19,439 nt of DNA, taken from Bacteroidota bacterium. Its GTDB lineage: Bacteria > Bacteroidota > Bacteroidia > Bacteroidales > VadinHA17. The stretch spans positions 1 through 19,439 of the forward strand of contig DAOVLD010000005.1 of NCBI GenBank assembly GCA_030631445.1, written 5' to 3'. The position numbers and the translations under genes are program-made. How positions within the stretch are numbered: position 1 is the first letter of the stretch; the number at the start of each line of letters is the position of its first letter. Below are positions 1 through 7,867 of this stretch, piece by piece. The notes under the pieces were generated by a model. It saw only the letters and a program-made list of their open reading frames with translations, made no database searches and was not told where the DNA came from.

Positions 1-2914
1 CTTTGAATTTTTCAATATCTATTCCGGTTAACCCGCACACATCTTCAGCATTACTGCCCTGAAGCATGTTTTTTAATTCTGAATAATTTTCGATATTTGC
101 TTTAATAAAATCTTCATTTGCCAACCCTTTCCTAATTAATTCGCTTAATATTCCATTCAATAATATTGTATTTGTTCCCTTTCTGGAATCTATCCACAGA
201 TCGGCAAATTTAGTGATCTTTATTTCCGAAGAATTAATCACTATTAATTTCGCACCTTTTTCCCGGGCTTTTTTAATTTTAAGCTCCATTATCAAATTAT
301 CTTCAGAGAGATTTGAATTAATGGCAACAATAACATCTGCATTGCTCAAATTATCCGTTGATGTTGTTGAAACTGTTAAGCCCAACGAATCATCAAGGCT
401 ATCGTATTCACAATTACTTACCATATTTGAAAAGCTCGAAATATTGTTTGTTTTCAAGCCGGCTCTGGCAAATTTTTGAAGAAGAAACAACTCTTCGTTT
501 GACATTTTTGGTGAACCAAATATGGCAACAGAATCAGCCCCGTATTTTTTTATAATATCCAAAATTCTTTTTGATGCAAATTGAACGGCTTCATCCGTTT
601 TAACTTCTGAGGCTTGTCCGTTTAGTTTGATAATTGGTGTTTCGAGTCTGTTTCCACTTGTAAGGTATCTGTGACCAAATTTGCCTTTTACACATAAATA
701 GCCATTATTATGTGAGTTCATGATCTCCTCTGTATTGTTCGAAACATAATAAACATCATCGGATAATACCTTGTAATTTATTTTACAACCAACAGAGCAA
801 AAATTACAAACAGATTCGTGATTTTCTTTTGGAAGTGTTCCGGGTATTTTAAAGGGAAATTTTTCACTGATTGCTCCTGTAGGACAGACATCAATACAAT
901 TTCCACAGGCTACACAGTTTGTTTCGAGAAGAGGCTTTTCCATTGCCGGTTTAACAATAGCTTTAAAGCCTCTGTTAACAAAATCAATGGCTGATACCAT
1001 TAATATTTCCGAGCAGGTTCTGACACATTTGCCACAATTTATACATTTATTTGGATCCAGGGTAATAAAGGGGTGCCTGTTATCAACCAGGTATTTTCTA
1101 ACCTCACCTGTTAATTCTGAAATATCTATTTTAAAATCATTTGCATATTTTCTAAGTTGGCAATCGCTATATTCTGAACAACCACACTCCATACATCTGT
1201 AAGTTTCTTTCAGAGATTGGGAATCTGAGAACCCAAGTTCAACTTCCTTAAAGTTGTTTTTTCTTTTTGAAAGAGATAATTCAGGCATTTTCTCTCTGGG
1301 GATTTTTGGCATGCAGGAAAATTCACGTTCCGGTATCTCTCCAAATTTGTGTTTGAAACTAAGGAATTCACCATTCCTCTTTTTCTTATTCTTTCCGTTT
1401 TGCAGAAATTCGTCAATTGAGAGCGCTGCATTTTTACCCTGAGCAATCGAACTTATTGCAGTATAAGGACCTGTGACCACATCGCCGCCGGCATAAACTC
1501 CGGGTTTTGAAGTTTCAAAGGTATTCTCATCTGCTATTATTGTCCCCCATTTTTCTAATTTAATATCCTTATCTGAATTAGCAAAAGCTGTATCTACTTT
1601 TTGGCCAATTGCACCTATCAGCCAATCACAATCCAGAATAAATTCCGAACCATTTATTGGCACAGGTCTGGGTCTTTCTCCCGGTACCTCCGGGTCTTCC
1701 AGTCTCATTTTAAGACATTCAACAGATTTTAATCTGTTTTTTTCTGTAATGATAGATTTTGGATTTGTAAGGAAAAGCATTTCAACACCTTCCTTTTTCG
1801 CAGTTTCAATTTCGTCATGGTGTGCAGGCATTTCGTTAACCGACCGCCTGTATACTATTTTTACCTTATCTGCTCCACATCTCAATGCTGTTCTGGCAGC
1901 ATCAATTGCAGTATTTCCGCCTCCAACAATGGCTACAGTACCATTAAGCTCTGGTTTTCCGTTAAGAGTTGTATCCCTTAAGAAATCGATTCCTTTTATA
2001 ATTCCTGCTGTATCATCTTCACCTTTAACCCTCATACTGCTGGATTTTTGCGCACCAACACCTATAAAAACAGCCTCATATCCCTTCTTTTGTAATGTTT
2101 CTATGTCAAAATCCTTTCCCATCTCTACACCGGTTTTAACTTCTATTCCTAAATCAATAATCCATTTAATTTCAGAATCAAGGATTTTTTTAGGAAGCCG
2201 GTATTCAGGTATTCCATACCTTAACATTCCCCCCAGCCTGGGTAATTTTTCAAAAATAGTTATTGAATATCCTTCTATAGTCAGATAGTATGCACATGTG
2301 AGTCCGGCAGGACCACCCCCGATTATTGCAACCTTTTTGTTTTTGCTTTTCTTAATTTCCGGGATCCATTTGTTTTTATTATCAATATCTGCTATATAGC
2401 GCTTTAAGGCATTTATTGCAACAGGTTCGTCCAGTAAGTTCCTGTGGCAGGCAACCTCACAATCTCTGACACACACCCTGCCAATTGATAATGGAAGTGG
2501 ATTATTTTCTTTTACAAGTTTTATTGCCTCCCTGTTTTTACCCATTGAGATAAGAGCAATATAACCCTGTGCATCAACGCCGGCAGGGCAATTATTTGTA
2601 CAGGGTCCTAAACAATCGGCATAATGGTTTGAAAGTAAAAGTTCCAGGGCTGTTTTTCTGGAGCTTCTAATTCTCTCATTATCAGTATGTATAATCATTC
2701 CATCCGTGACCGGAGTAGAACAGGAGAGTATAAGTTTCTTAATTCCTTCAACTTCAACCACACATAAAAAACATGAACCATATGGTTCAATTCTTTTATC
2801 GTGGCAAAGAGTGGGTATATTATCTATATTATTCTCATTAATTACTTCTAAAATTGTTTTATCGGAAGTTGTGGAAATTTTTTTGCCGTTTATTGTAATA
2901 TTAATTTTTTTCAT
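1..2914 (-). CDS. NuoG/GltD/formate dehydrogenase-like fusion subunit, C-terminus cut by left edge
   Basis: Large redox subunit, open for 971 codons from the ATG at 2914 to the window edge. Domains seen in order: NuoG-type [2Fe-2S] site C37-x10-C48-x2-C51-x13-C65; GltD/NfnB-like N-terminal cluster region (C101, C105, C109, C148, C152, C156); FAD site GGGPAG near 199-204; NAD(P) site GGGNTAID near 331-338; two ferredoxin-type [4Fe-4S] motifs (C624, C627, C630, C634 and C667, C670, C673, C677); then a molybdopterin-oxidoreductase domain starting with [4Fe-4S] cysteines C703, C706, C710, C741 and a conserved-type K743. By family knowledge the GltD-like module should bind NADPH and FAD, and the last domain resembles formate dehydrogenase alpha. 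The usual Sec/Cys-His active site after the TNN motif (822-824) appears replaced by V832-S833, with a Cys at 835, so formate chemistry is doubtful. It starts 17 bases after the NuoF-like gene and is the last visible gene of that operon. Cytoplasmic by composition. The end of the protein is not visible. Confidence 0.85.
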   Translation of the reverse strand, partial: MKKINITINGKKISTTSDKTILEVINENNIDNIPTLCHDKRIEPYGSCFLCVVEVEGIKKLILSCSTPVTDGMIIHTDNERIRSSRKTALELLLSNHYADCLGPCTNNCPAGVDAQGYIALISMGKNREAIKLVKENNPLPLSIGRVCVRDCEVACHRNLLDEPVAINALKRYIADIDNKNKWIPEIKKSKNKKVAIIGGGPAGLTCAYYLTIEGYSITIFEKLPRLGGMLRYGIPEYRLPKKILDSEIKWIIDLGIEVKTGVEMGKDFDIETLQKKGYEAVFIGVGAQKSSSMRVKGEDDTAGIIKGIDFLRDTTLNGKPELNGTVAIVGGGNTAIDAARTALRCGADKVKIVYRRSVNEMPAHHDEIETAKKEGVEMLFLTNPKSIITEKNRLKSVECLKMRLEDPEVPGERPRPVPINGSEFILDCDWLIGAIGQKVDTAFANSDKDIKLEKWGTIIADENTFETSKPGVYAGGDVVTGPYTAISSIAQGKNAALSIDEFLQNGKNKKKRNGEFLSFKHKFGEIPEREFSCMPKIPREKMPELSLSKRKNNFKEVELGFSDSQSLKETYRCMECGCSEYSDCQLRKYANDFKIDISELTGEVRKYLVDNRHPFITLDPNKCINCGKCVRTCSEILMVSAIDFVNRGFKAIVKPAMEKPLLETNCVACGNCIDVCPTGAISEKFPFKIPGTLPKENHESVCNFCSVGCKINYKVLSDDVYYVSNNTEEIMNSHNNGYLCVKGKFGHRYLTSGNRLETPIIKLNGQASEVKTDEAVQFASKRILDIIKKYGADSVAIFGSPKMSNEELFLLQKFARAGLKTNNISSFSNMVSNCEYDSLDDSLGLTVSTTSTDNLSNADVIVAINSNLSEDNLIMELKIKKAREKGAKLIVINSSEIKITKFADLWIDSRKGTNTILLNGILSELIRKGLANEDFIKANIENYSELKNMLQGSNAEDVCGLTGIDIEKFK

Positions 2915-2931
2915 TTCCCATTCATAATATT

Positions 2932-4692
2932 TTATATTTTATCAATTGCACCAACCTTACAGGCACTAAAACAGAGTCCGCATTTAATACACACATCCTG
3001 ATCTATTTCGTGGATTTCTTTTGCTTCACCTGAAATTGCATTCACAGGGCATTTTGTAGCACACAAAGTGCAGCCTGTACAATTTTCGTTTATTGTATAA
3101 GTTAAAAGTGCAGCGCAACTATGAGCAGGGCATCTTTTTTCAATAATATGTGCTTCATACTCATCTCTGAAGTATTTAATTGTTGTAAGAACCGGGTTAG
3201 GAGCAGTTTGACCCAGACCACAAAGGCTACTGCTTTTTATCTTTTCAGCAAGATCTTCCAAAAAGTCAATATCATTTTCCCTTCCCTTTCCCAATGTTAT
3301 TCTTTCCAGTATCTCCAGCATTCTTTTGGTCCCGATTCGGCAGAATGTACATTTACCGCAGGATTCATTTTGGGTAAAGTTCAGGAAATATTTTGCCAGA
3401 TCTACCATACATGTGGTATTATCCAGTATTATTAAACCCCCTGAGCCCATTATGGCGCCGGTTTTTGTAACCTCTTCATAATCAATTTTCATATCACCCA
3501 TGCTCGCGGGGATACAACCACCCGACGGGCCTCCAATTTGAATTGCCTTAAACTCTTTACCATCCTTAATTCCACCTCCTATATCATAAACAATTTCATT
3601 AATTGTCATTCCCATTGGAACTTCTGCCAGTCCGCCTCTGACAATTTTCCCGGCAAGGGCAAACACTTTTGTCCCCTTACTTTTTTCAGTTCCCATGGAA
3701 GCGAATTTTTTTGCACCGTTAAGGATTATCCATGGAATATTTGCAAAAGTTTCAACATTATTAATGTTTGTTGGTTTTTGCCATAATCCCTTATGAGCAG
3801 GAAAAGGCGGACGTAGTCTGGGAACACCTCTTTTACCTTCAATAGATGCAATAAGGGCAGTTTCTTCTCCACATACAAATGCACCTGCACCTTCTTTTAT
3901 TTTTATTGTGAAGCTCACATCAAATCCGAATATATTTTCGCCGAGGTATCCTTTTTTTTCACAATCACTGATTGCCGTTTTCAGTCTTTTAAGTGCCAGG
4001 GGATACTCGGCCCGGATATAAATATATGCTTCCTGTGCTCCAATAGCATAACCGGCGATCATCATTCCTTCTAATACTGAATGCGGATTACCCTCAAGAA
4101 TACTTCGATCCATGAACGCACCCGGATCACCTTCATCGGCATTGCAAATAATATATTTACTGTCACCCTGCGCTTCATTTGAAAATTTCCATTTTACTCC
4201 GGTAGGAAAACCACCACCACCCCGGCCCCGTATACCCGATTCGCAAACTGTATCAATAACTTCTTTCTGAGTGTAATTAAGAATAACTTTTTTTATGGCT
4301 TTATATCCATTATACTTTATATAATCATCAATAGAACCCGGATCAATAATACCGCAGTTTTGCAAAACTATCCTTTTTTGTTTTTTGAAAAACGGGTCTT
4401 TTTCGATATTCTTCCTGGATGTAACAATCCATTCATTAACAGGATGGTTTCCAATAATATGTTCATTTACAATTTTTTCGACATTATCCGGAGTCACCTT
4501 TGAATAAAGATAGCTTTCCCCGTTATCAACAATTTCAACCAGCACTTCATTATAACACATGCCCATACATCCTGTCTGTTTGACTTCTATATCAAGGTTG
4601 TTTTGCGAAAGTTTGTCTTTGAACTCTTTATATACCAATTTCCCCCCGGCAGATATACCACAAGTTCCCAAACCCACTTTTATTTCTTTCAT
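2932..4692 (-). CDS. NuoF/HydB-like NADH-binding flavoprotein subunit
   Basis: 586-residue diaphorase subunit of the NuoF/HydB/HndC class, which binds FMN and NAD(H) and passes electrons through Fe-S clusters. Domains: an N-terminal thioredoxin-like ferredoxin domain with only three obvious cysteines (C11, C42, C46); the FMN/NADH core with the glycine-rich loop RGRGGGGF near 155-162 and the NADEGDPGAF and GAGAFVCGEETAL motifs; an SLBB-like segment; a NuoF-type [4Fe-4S] site (C445, C448, C451, C491); and a C-terminal pair of ferredoxin motifs (C538, C541, C544, C548 and C568, C571, C574, C578). The added N- and C-terminal Fe-S domains fit soluble NADH-linked hydrogenase, formate dehydrogenase or bifurcating transhydrogenase complexes better than respiratory complex I. 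It starts 6 bases after the NuoE-like gene stops, so the two are co-transcribed. A hydrogenase partner is not visible; the next gene is a formate-dehydrogenase-like fusion. Confidence 0.93.
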   Translation of the reverse strand: MKEIKVGLGTCGISAGGKLVYKEFKDKLSQNNLDIEVKQTGCMGMCYNEVLVEIVDNGESYLYSKVTPDNVEKIVNEHIIGNHPVNEWIVTSRKNIEKDPFFKKQKRIVLQNCGIIDPGSIDDYIKYNGYKAIKKVILNYTQKEVIDTVCESGIRGRGGGGFPTGVKWKFSNEAQGDSKYIICNADEGDPGAFMDRSILEGNPHSVLEGMMIAGYAIGAQEAYIYIRAEYPLALKRLKTAISDCEKKGYLGENIFGFDVSFTIKIKEGAGAFVCGEETALIASIEGKRGVPRLRPPFPAHKGLWQKPTNINNVETFANIPWIILNGAKKFASMGTEKSKGTKVFALAGKIVRGGLAEVPMGMTINEIVYDIGGGIKDGKEFKAIQIGGPSGGCIPASMGDMKIDYEEVTKTGAIMGSGGLIILDNTTCMVDLAKYFLNFTQNESCGKCTFCRIGTKRMLEILERITLGKGRENDIDFLEDLAEKIKSSSLCGLGQTAPNPVLTTIKYFRDEYEAHIIEKRCPAHSCAALLTYTINENCTGCTLCATKCPVNAISGEAKEIHEIDQDVCIKCGLCFSACKVGAIDKI

Positions 4693-4698
4693 ATTTAA

Positions 4699-5190
4699 TT
4701 ACTTTGCGATGCGATATTCTTTTATTATTTTTTTTATTTTTTTTGAAGTAAGATTTCCATATGTTTCATCATTAATCATCATAACGGGAGCAAGAGAACA
4801 ACATCCCAGACATGCTACAGATTGCAATGAAAAAAGATTATCGTCTGTTGTTTCATCCAGATCTATGCCCAACTCATCCTGAAGCACTTCCAGAACACTT
4901 TTTGATCCGTTTACATAACAGGCAGTGCCTTCGCAAATTCGGATTACATATTTTCCAAGCGGTTTTTGACGGAATTGGGAATAAAAGGTTATTACACCAT
5001 AAATACGGGCAGCAGGAATTTTTACAATTTCACTGATATAATGTATTGCTTTTTCAGGGATATATCCATATGAATCCTGGGCAGATTGCAGTAAAGGTAT
5101 TAAAGCTCCCTTGTGGTCTTTCTTTGTTAACAAATCTATCTTGAAATTCTTTATTTCTCTTTTATTCCCGGGAATTTTTAATATGGTCAT
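4699..5190 (-). CDS. NuoE/HydC-like [2Fe-2S] thioredoxin-fold subunit
   Basis: 163-residue subunit of the NuoE family (24 kDa complex I subunit/HydC/HndA). The N-terminal helical part contains the typical LLQSAQDSYGYIP stretch. The C-terminal thioredoxin-like domain carries the four cluster ligands C86, C91, C127 and C131 (CEGTAC and ACLGCC motifs). Its role is to carry electrons between the NuoF-like flavoprotein and a second redox site. The ATG at 5190 is preceded by AGGAAA at a suitable distance, one of the better ribosome-binding sites in the window. It is the first gene of the three-gene redox operon. The 155-base gap to the upstream response regulator is filled largely by tandem repeats, so an operon promoter would have to lie close to the start or upstream of the regulator. 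Confidence 0.93.
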   Translation of the reverse strand: MTILKIPGNKREIKNFKIDLLTKKDHKGALIPLLQSAQDSYGYIPEKAIHYISEIVKIPAARIYGVITFYSQFRQKPLGKYVIRICEGTACYVNGSKSVLEVLQDELGIDLDETTDDNLFSLQSVACLGCCSLAPVMMINDETYGNLTSKKIKKIIKEYRIAK

Positions 5191-5236
5191 TAGTTTTCCT
5201 ATTATTAAGTTCTTCAGTATAATGCGTAGTTATTTT

Positions 5237-5335
5237 GGAACATTGGAATACTGGAATATTGGAATGTTGGAATACTGGAATATTGTGTAAACCAGCGTTC
5301 CATCGTTCCATCGTCCTATCGTTCTATCGTTCCTC
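5237..5335. repeat. Two facing arrays of 8-bp degenerate tandem repeats
   Basis: Bases 5237-5284 are six consecutive 8-bp units of the form GGAAnnnT (GGAACATT, GGAATACT, GGAATATT, GGAATGTT, GGAATACT, GGAATATT). Bases 5296-5335 are five 8-bp units of the form CGTTCCAT/CGTTCTAT. Read on the opposite strand, the second array again contains GGAAC, so the two could fold back on each other. They occupy most of the spacer between the response regulator and the NuoE-like gene. Function unknown. Confidence 0.8.
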
Positions 5336-5345
5336 TCTCTTCTTT

Positions 5346-6341
5346 TTACATATCGAACATATTTACTATTGGATATTCTTTAACCTTTAATATACCATCT
5401 AAATTTGTAATATTATTTTCGATAAGTTTATCAATTTCATCAAAACATCTTCCATACACTAATAATATCAAATTGTATTTTCCTGTTGTATAATCACAAT
5501 AGGCAACATTTTCATTTAAACTCAAAACAGAATTTACATCTATAAGTTTATTTTCATTAACCTGTAATAATATATATGAACACAAGCTCACACTAAAATC
5601 TCTTTCTGTCTTTTGTTCAGATGATTCATCAGATGAAATTCCGGCAGAATTTATAATGTCGCTAATATTGTTACCGGGAAGAGGCTTATTTACCGGCAGA
5701 AAATCTATTTTCTCAATATCTTCAACGGATTCCACTCTATTTTTCAATATCTCTTTACATTCTTCAATACTTTCAGCATTAACTAATAAAATAATATCAT
5801 AATCTCCGGATGTAGCATCGCAGTATAAAGTATTTTCCATGTAATATAACTTACGGTATATACTCATAAAATCAGCATTATCCTTAAGTTTTAAAAGCAT
5901 ATACGCAGATGTGCTAATAGCCTCTTTTTTTATAACCTCTGTTATAACGAATTCTGATTTTTCCTGTGATTCATGAATCTTCTGAAACTGGTCTGTCAGA
6001 TCCTCAATAGTAAATGGCTTTTCCAGAAGGACATCTGATTTGAGATTTTCAATTTCTTGTTTATTCAGTTTATCAATTGATCCTGTAATGTAAATAAGCG
6101 AAGCATCAGGATATTCGGATTTTATTATATTCCCGAGTTTAATACCATTGATATCCGGAAGAAAAATATCAACTACTATGGTATCAGGACTATTTTCATT
6201 TTTCTTAAGTAACTCTAGTTTATTAAGAACGCAGGTTCCGTTTTCGCAGGATTCAACATTATACCCTTTCTGGTTGAGTCCTAATGATAATGATCTCAAT
6301 ACTGCAGCTTCATCATCTACTATTAAAATTGTTTTTTCCAT
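5346..6341 (-). CDS. Response regulator with CheY receiver and two Lrp/AsnC (RAM)-like domains
   Basis: About 331 residues if translation begins at the ATG at 6341, which gives the classical MEKTILIVDDE start; the frame is open from an ATG at 6410 and also has one at 6365. In numbering from 6410, the receiver shows the acidic pair D32/D33, phospho-acceptor D81 in VVDIFLPDINGIKL, T109 and K131 in EKPF. Two similar segments follow, about 168-245 and 271-354. Each has an AYMLLKL/SYILLQV strand, a YCD-T-G-YDIILLV/YNLILLV core and a closing hydrophobic strand, the pattern of the Lrp/AsnC effector domain (RAM fold). No helix-turn-helix or enzymatic output domain is visible, so the output may be protein-protein interaction or ligand sensing. 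It lies upstream of the redox operon on the same strand and divergent from the PiT-family transporter; a regulatory link to either is inference. Confidence 0.85.
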   Translation of the reverse strand: MEKTILIVDDEAAVLRSLSLGLNQKGYNVESCENGTCVLNKLELLKKNENSPDTIVVDIFLPDINGIKLGNIIKSEYPDASLIYITGSIDKLNKQEIENLKSDVLLEKPFTIEDLTDQFQKIHESQEKSEFVITEVIKKEAISTSAYMLLKLKDNADFMSIYRKLYYMENTLYCDATSGDYDIILLVNAESIEECKEILKNRVESVEDIEKIDFLPVNKPLPGNNISDIINSAGISSDESSEQKTERDFSVSLCSYILLQVNENKLIDVNSVLSLNENVAYCDYTTGKYNLILLVYGRCFDEIDKLIENNITNLDGILKVKEYPIVNMFDM

Positions 6342-6451
6342 CTCTTTATTTTTCGTGTTTGACATTAAATGCTTTGTCAAAACATGATCAATTATAATAC
6401 CAAACTCCATAACTAATTTATACGGAGAGTGATATATTAAATTTACGATAG

Positions 6452-6503
6452 AATGATAAACATCATTATTGTACAGTTTCTTTACACTAAATATTTACTG
6501 TAC
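6452..6503. promoter_or_regulatory. Inverted repeats in the divergent regulator/transporter spacer
   Basis: Two exact inverted repeats lie upstream of the response regulator: AATGAT-AAAC-ATCATT (6452-6467) and GTACAGT-N19-ACTGTAC (6471-6503). Their position between two divergent genes fits operators, but in AT-rich DNA short palindromes can arise by chance. No binding protein can be named. Confidence 0.35.
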
Positions 6504-6552
6504 TGATAATGAATTAGATAGAAATTGTAATCTTTTTTAACACTTTACAGTC

Positions 6553-6650
6553 TGGAAGAGCAGAGAGCAAAGAGCAAAGAGCGGAGAGCAAAGGATCCTA
6601 CGAAAGCATTAACTTTTAACTTTATAACTTTATAACTTTTAACTCTCTAT
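6553..6650. repeat. Composite intergenic repeat, copy 1 (7-bp arrays plus conserved core)
   Basis: Five 7-bp units of the AGAGCAA type (6557-6591) are followed by the core GAAAGCATTAACTT (6602-6615) and then TTTATAAC/TTTTAAC units to about 6643. The same order of parts occurs in the opposite orientation at 12463-12530. This copy fills much of the roughly 310-base spacer between the response regulator and the PiT-family transporter; no gene is seen in that spacer. Confidence 0.75.
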
Positions 6651-6673
6651 TATCTTGGATGAAGTAGTTAAAA

Positions 6674-6708
6674 AACATATAATATGTTCTCGGGAAAAAC
6701 TAAATTTG
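6674..6708 (+). promoter_or_regulatory. Candidate Bacteroidota promoter with upstream palindrome for the PiT-family gene
   Basis: TAAATTTG at 6701-6708 matches the Bacteroidota -7 consensus TAnnTTTG, 23 bases before the ATG at 6732. The palindrome AACATA-TAA-TATGTT at 6674-6688 lies where the -33 region would be. A clear TTG element at -33 is not seen. Confidence 0.4.
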
Positions 6709-6731
6709 ACATTTAGAATTTGAAAAACACC

Positions 6732-7766
6732 ATGATATCACCATTATTTAATCATCTTTTAATACCGTTTCTTGTTGCAATATTTTTAGCAATAAATATG
6801 GGCGGGAGTGGAACAGCGCCCTCATTTTCTGCAGCATATGGTGCAAACATTATCAGAAAAGGCTTAATCCCGGGTTTATTTGGTATTATGGTATTTATAG
6901 GTGCTATTGTTGCCGGAAGAGGTACTGCAACTACGGTAGGTAAAGATATTCTATCTCCCGATTTAATGACTTTTTCTTTAGTTTCAATTATTCTGTTTTC
7001 CGTAGCGATAGCTTTATTGATTGCAAATCTTCTGGGAGTACCACAATCAACAAGTCAGGCAACAGTTTTAGCAGTAACAGCGCCTGCTGTATATTTTCAT
7101 ACATTAAACACAGATAAACTTTTTTTCGAAATACTTCCAACATGGTTTATCTTACCCATAATCTCTTTTTTTATTTGCCTTTTAATCGGGAAATATATTT
7201 ATAAACCGATTAGGAAGAGAACATATTTTTTTAAGTATATTTCAAAAAAACCATATATAAAAGCATTAATTATTTTAATGTCATTATATGTAGCTTTTGC
7301 AATTGGTGCAAATAATGTAGCTAATGCCGCAGGACCTATTGCATCAATGACCATAAATGAACTGGGAATTCAGGATATAAATGACAACTTTATTCTTATT
7401 ATGATTCTTGCTACGTTAATAGTAGCGCCAAGCTTTGGAATAGGAAGTTCATTTTTTGGAAAAAAACTTGCAGAAAATACCGGGAAGGAAATTGTTCTTT
7501 TTGGATCAATAGAGGCAATTGTTATTTCATTTATTACTGCAAGTTTATTATTAATGGCTTCTGCTATTAAAGGCATTCCTACTTCATTGGTACAATTAAA
7601 TACCGCGGCAATTCTGGGTATCGGTGTGGCTAAGTTAGGCCCGAAAAATATTTTCAGGAAGACATCTGTAAACAAGTTTTTTATAGTGTGGATATTTGCA
7701 CCAATATTTGCGTTTGCTTTATCTTTGTTATTAACATATTTAGCAGATTTTTATGGATTGCTGTGA
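6732..7766 (+). CDS. PiT-family anion permease (phosphate, or sulfate CysP-like)
   Basis: Polytopic membrane protein of about 344 residues with roughly nine to ten hydrophobic segments and the two-repeat design of the inorganic phosphate transporter (PiT) family. The second repeat has the hallmark GANNVANAAGP. The first repeat lacks GAND and instead reads INMGGSGTAPSFSAAYGAN, followed by NLLGVPQSTSQATV. From memory this first half is closer to Bacillus CysP-type sulfate permeases than to classical PitA, so sulfate is a real alternative to phosphate. Transport is presumably driven by a proton or sodium gradient. The frame is also open from a TTG at 6720; the ATG at 6732 is preferred because it places the first membrane helix normally. 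Its 3' end runs within about 12 bases into an 8-bp repeat array. No sulfate-assimilation or phosphate-regulon genes are adjacent to settle the substrate. Confidence 0.85.
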   Translation: MISPLFNHLLIPFLVAIFLAINMGGSGTAPSFSAAYGANIIRKGLIPGLFGIMVFIGAIVAGRGTATTVGKDILSPDLMTFSLVSIILFSVAIALLIANLLGVPQSTSQATVLAVTAPAVYFHTLNTDKLFFEILPTWFILPIISFFICLLIGKYIYKPIRKRTYFFKYISKKPYIKALIILMSLYVAFAIGANNVANAAGPIASMTINELGIQDINDNFILIMILATLIVAPSFGIGSSFFGKKLAENTGKEIVLFGSIEAIVISFITASLLLMASAIKGIPTSLVQLNTAAILGIGVAKLGPKNIFRKTSVNKFFIVWIFAPIFAFALSLLLTYLADFYGLL

Positions 7767-7774
7767 TAATAATG

Positions 7775-7866
7775 GAAAGATGGAATAGAGGGAATAAAAG
7801 GAGTAAATGGAATAGAGGGGAAGAATGGAATAGTGGAAGAATGGAATATTGGAATAATGGAATAGT
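7775..7866. repeat. 8-bp GGAATNNT tandem array downstream of the PiT-family gene
   Basis: Purine-rich tract. Bases 7827-7866 are five exact 8-bp units (GGAATAGT, GGAAGAAT, GGAATATT, GGAATAAT, GGAATAGT), preceded by less regular GGAATAGAG-type units. The unit is the same family as the array at 5237-5284. It begins about 8 bases after the stop codon of the PiT-family gene and ends directly at the three-hairpin element. Confidence 0.8.
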
Positions 7867-7867
7867 G

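Noticed and set aside
1749..2288. 179-residue plus-strand open frame
   Set aside because: It lies wholly inside the large minus-strand redox subunit, whose translation shows intact FAD/NAD(P) motifs here; the plus-strand frame has no recognisable features.
5237..5335. CRISPR array
   Set aside because: The units are 8 bp without spacers; no long direct repeat, no cas genes.
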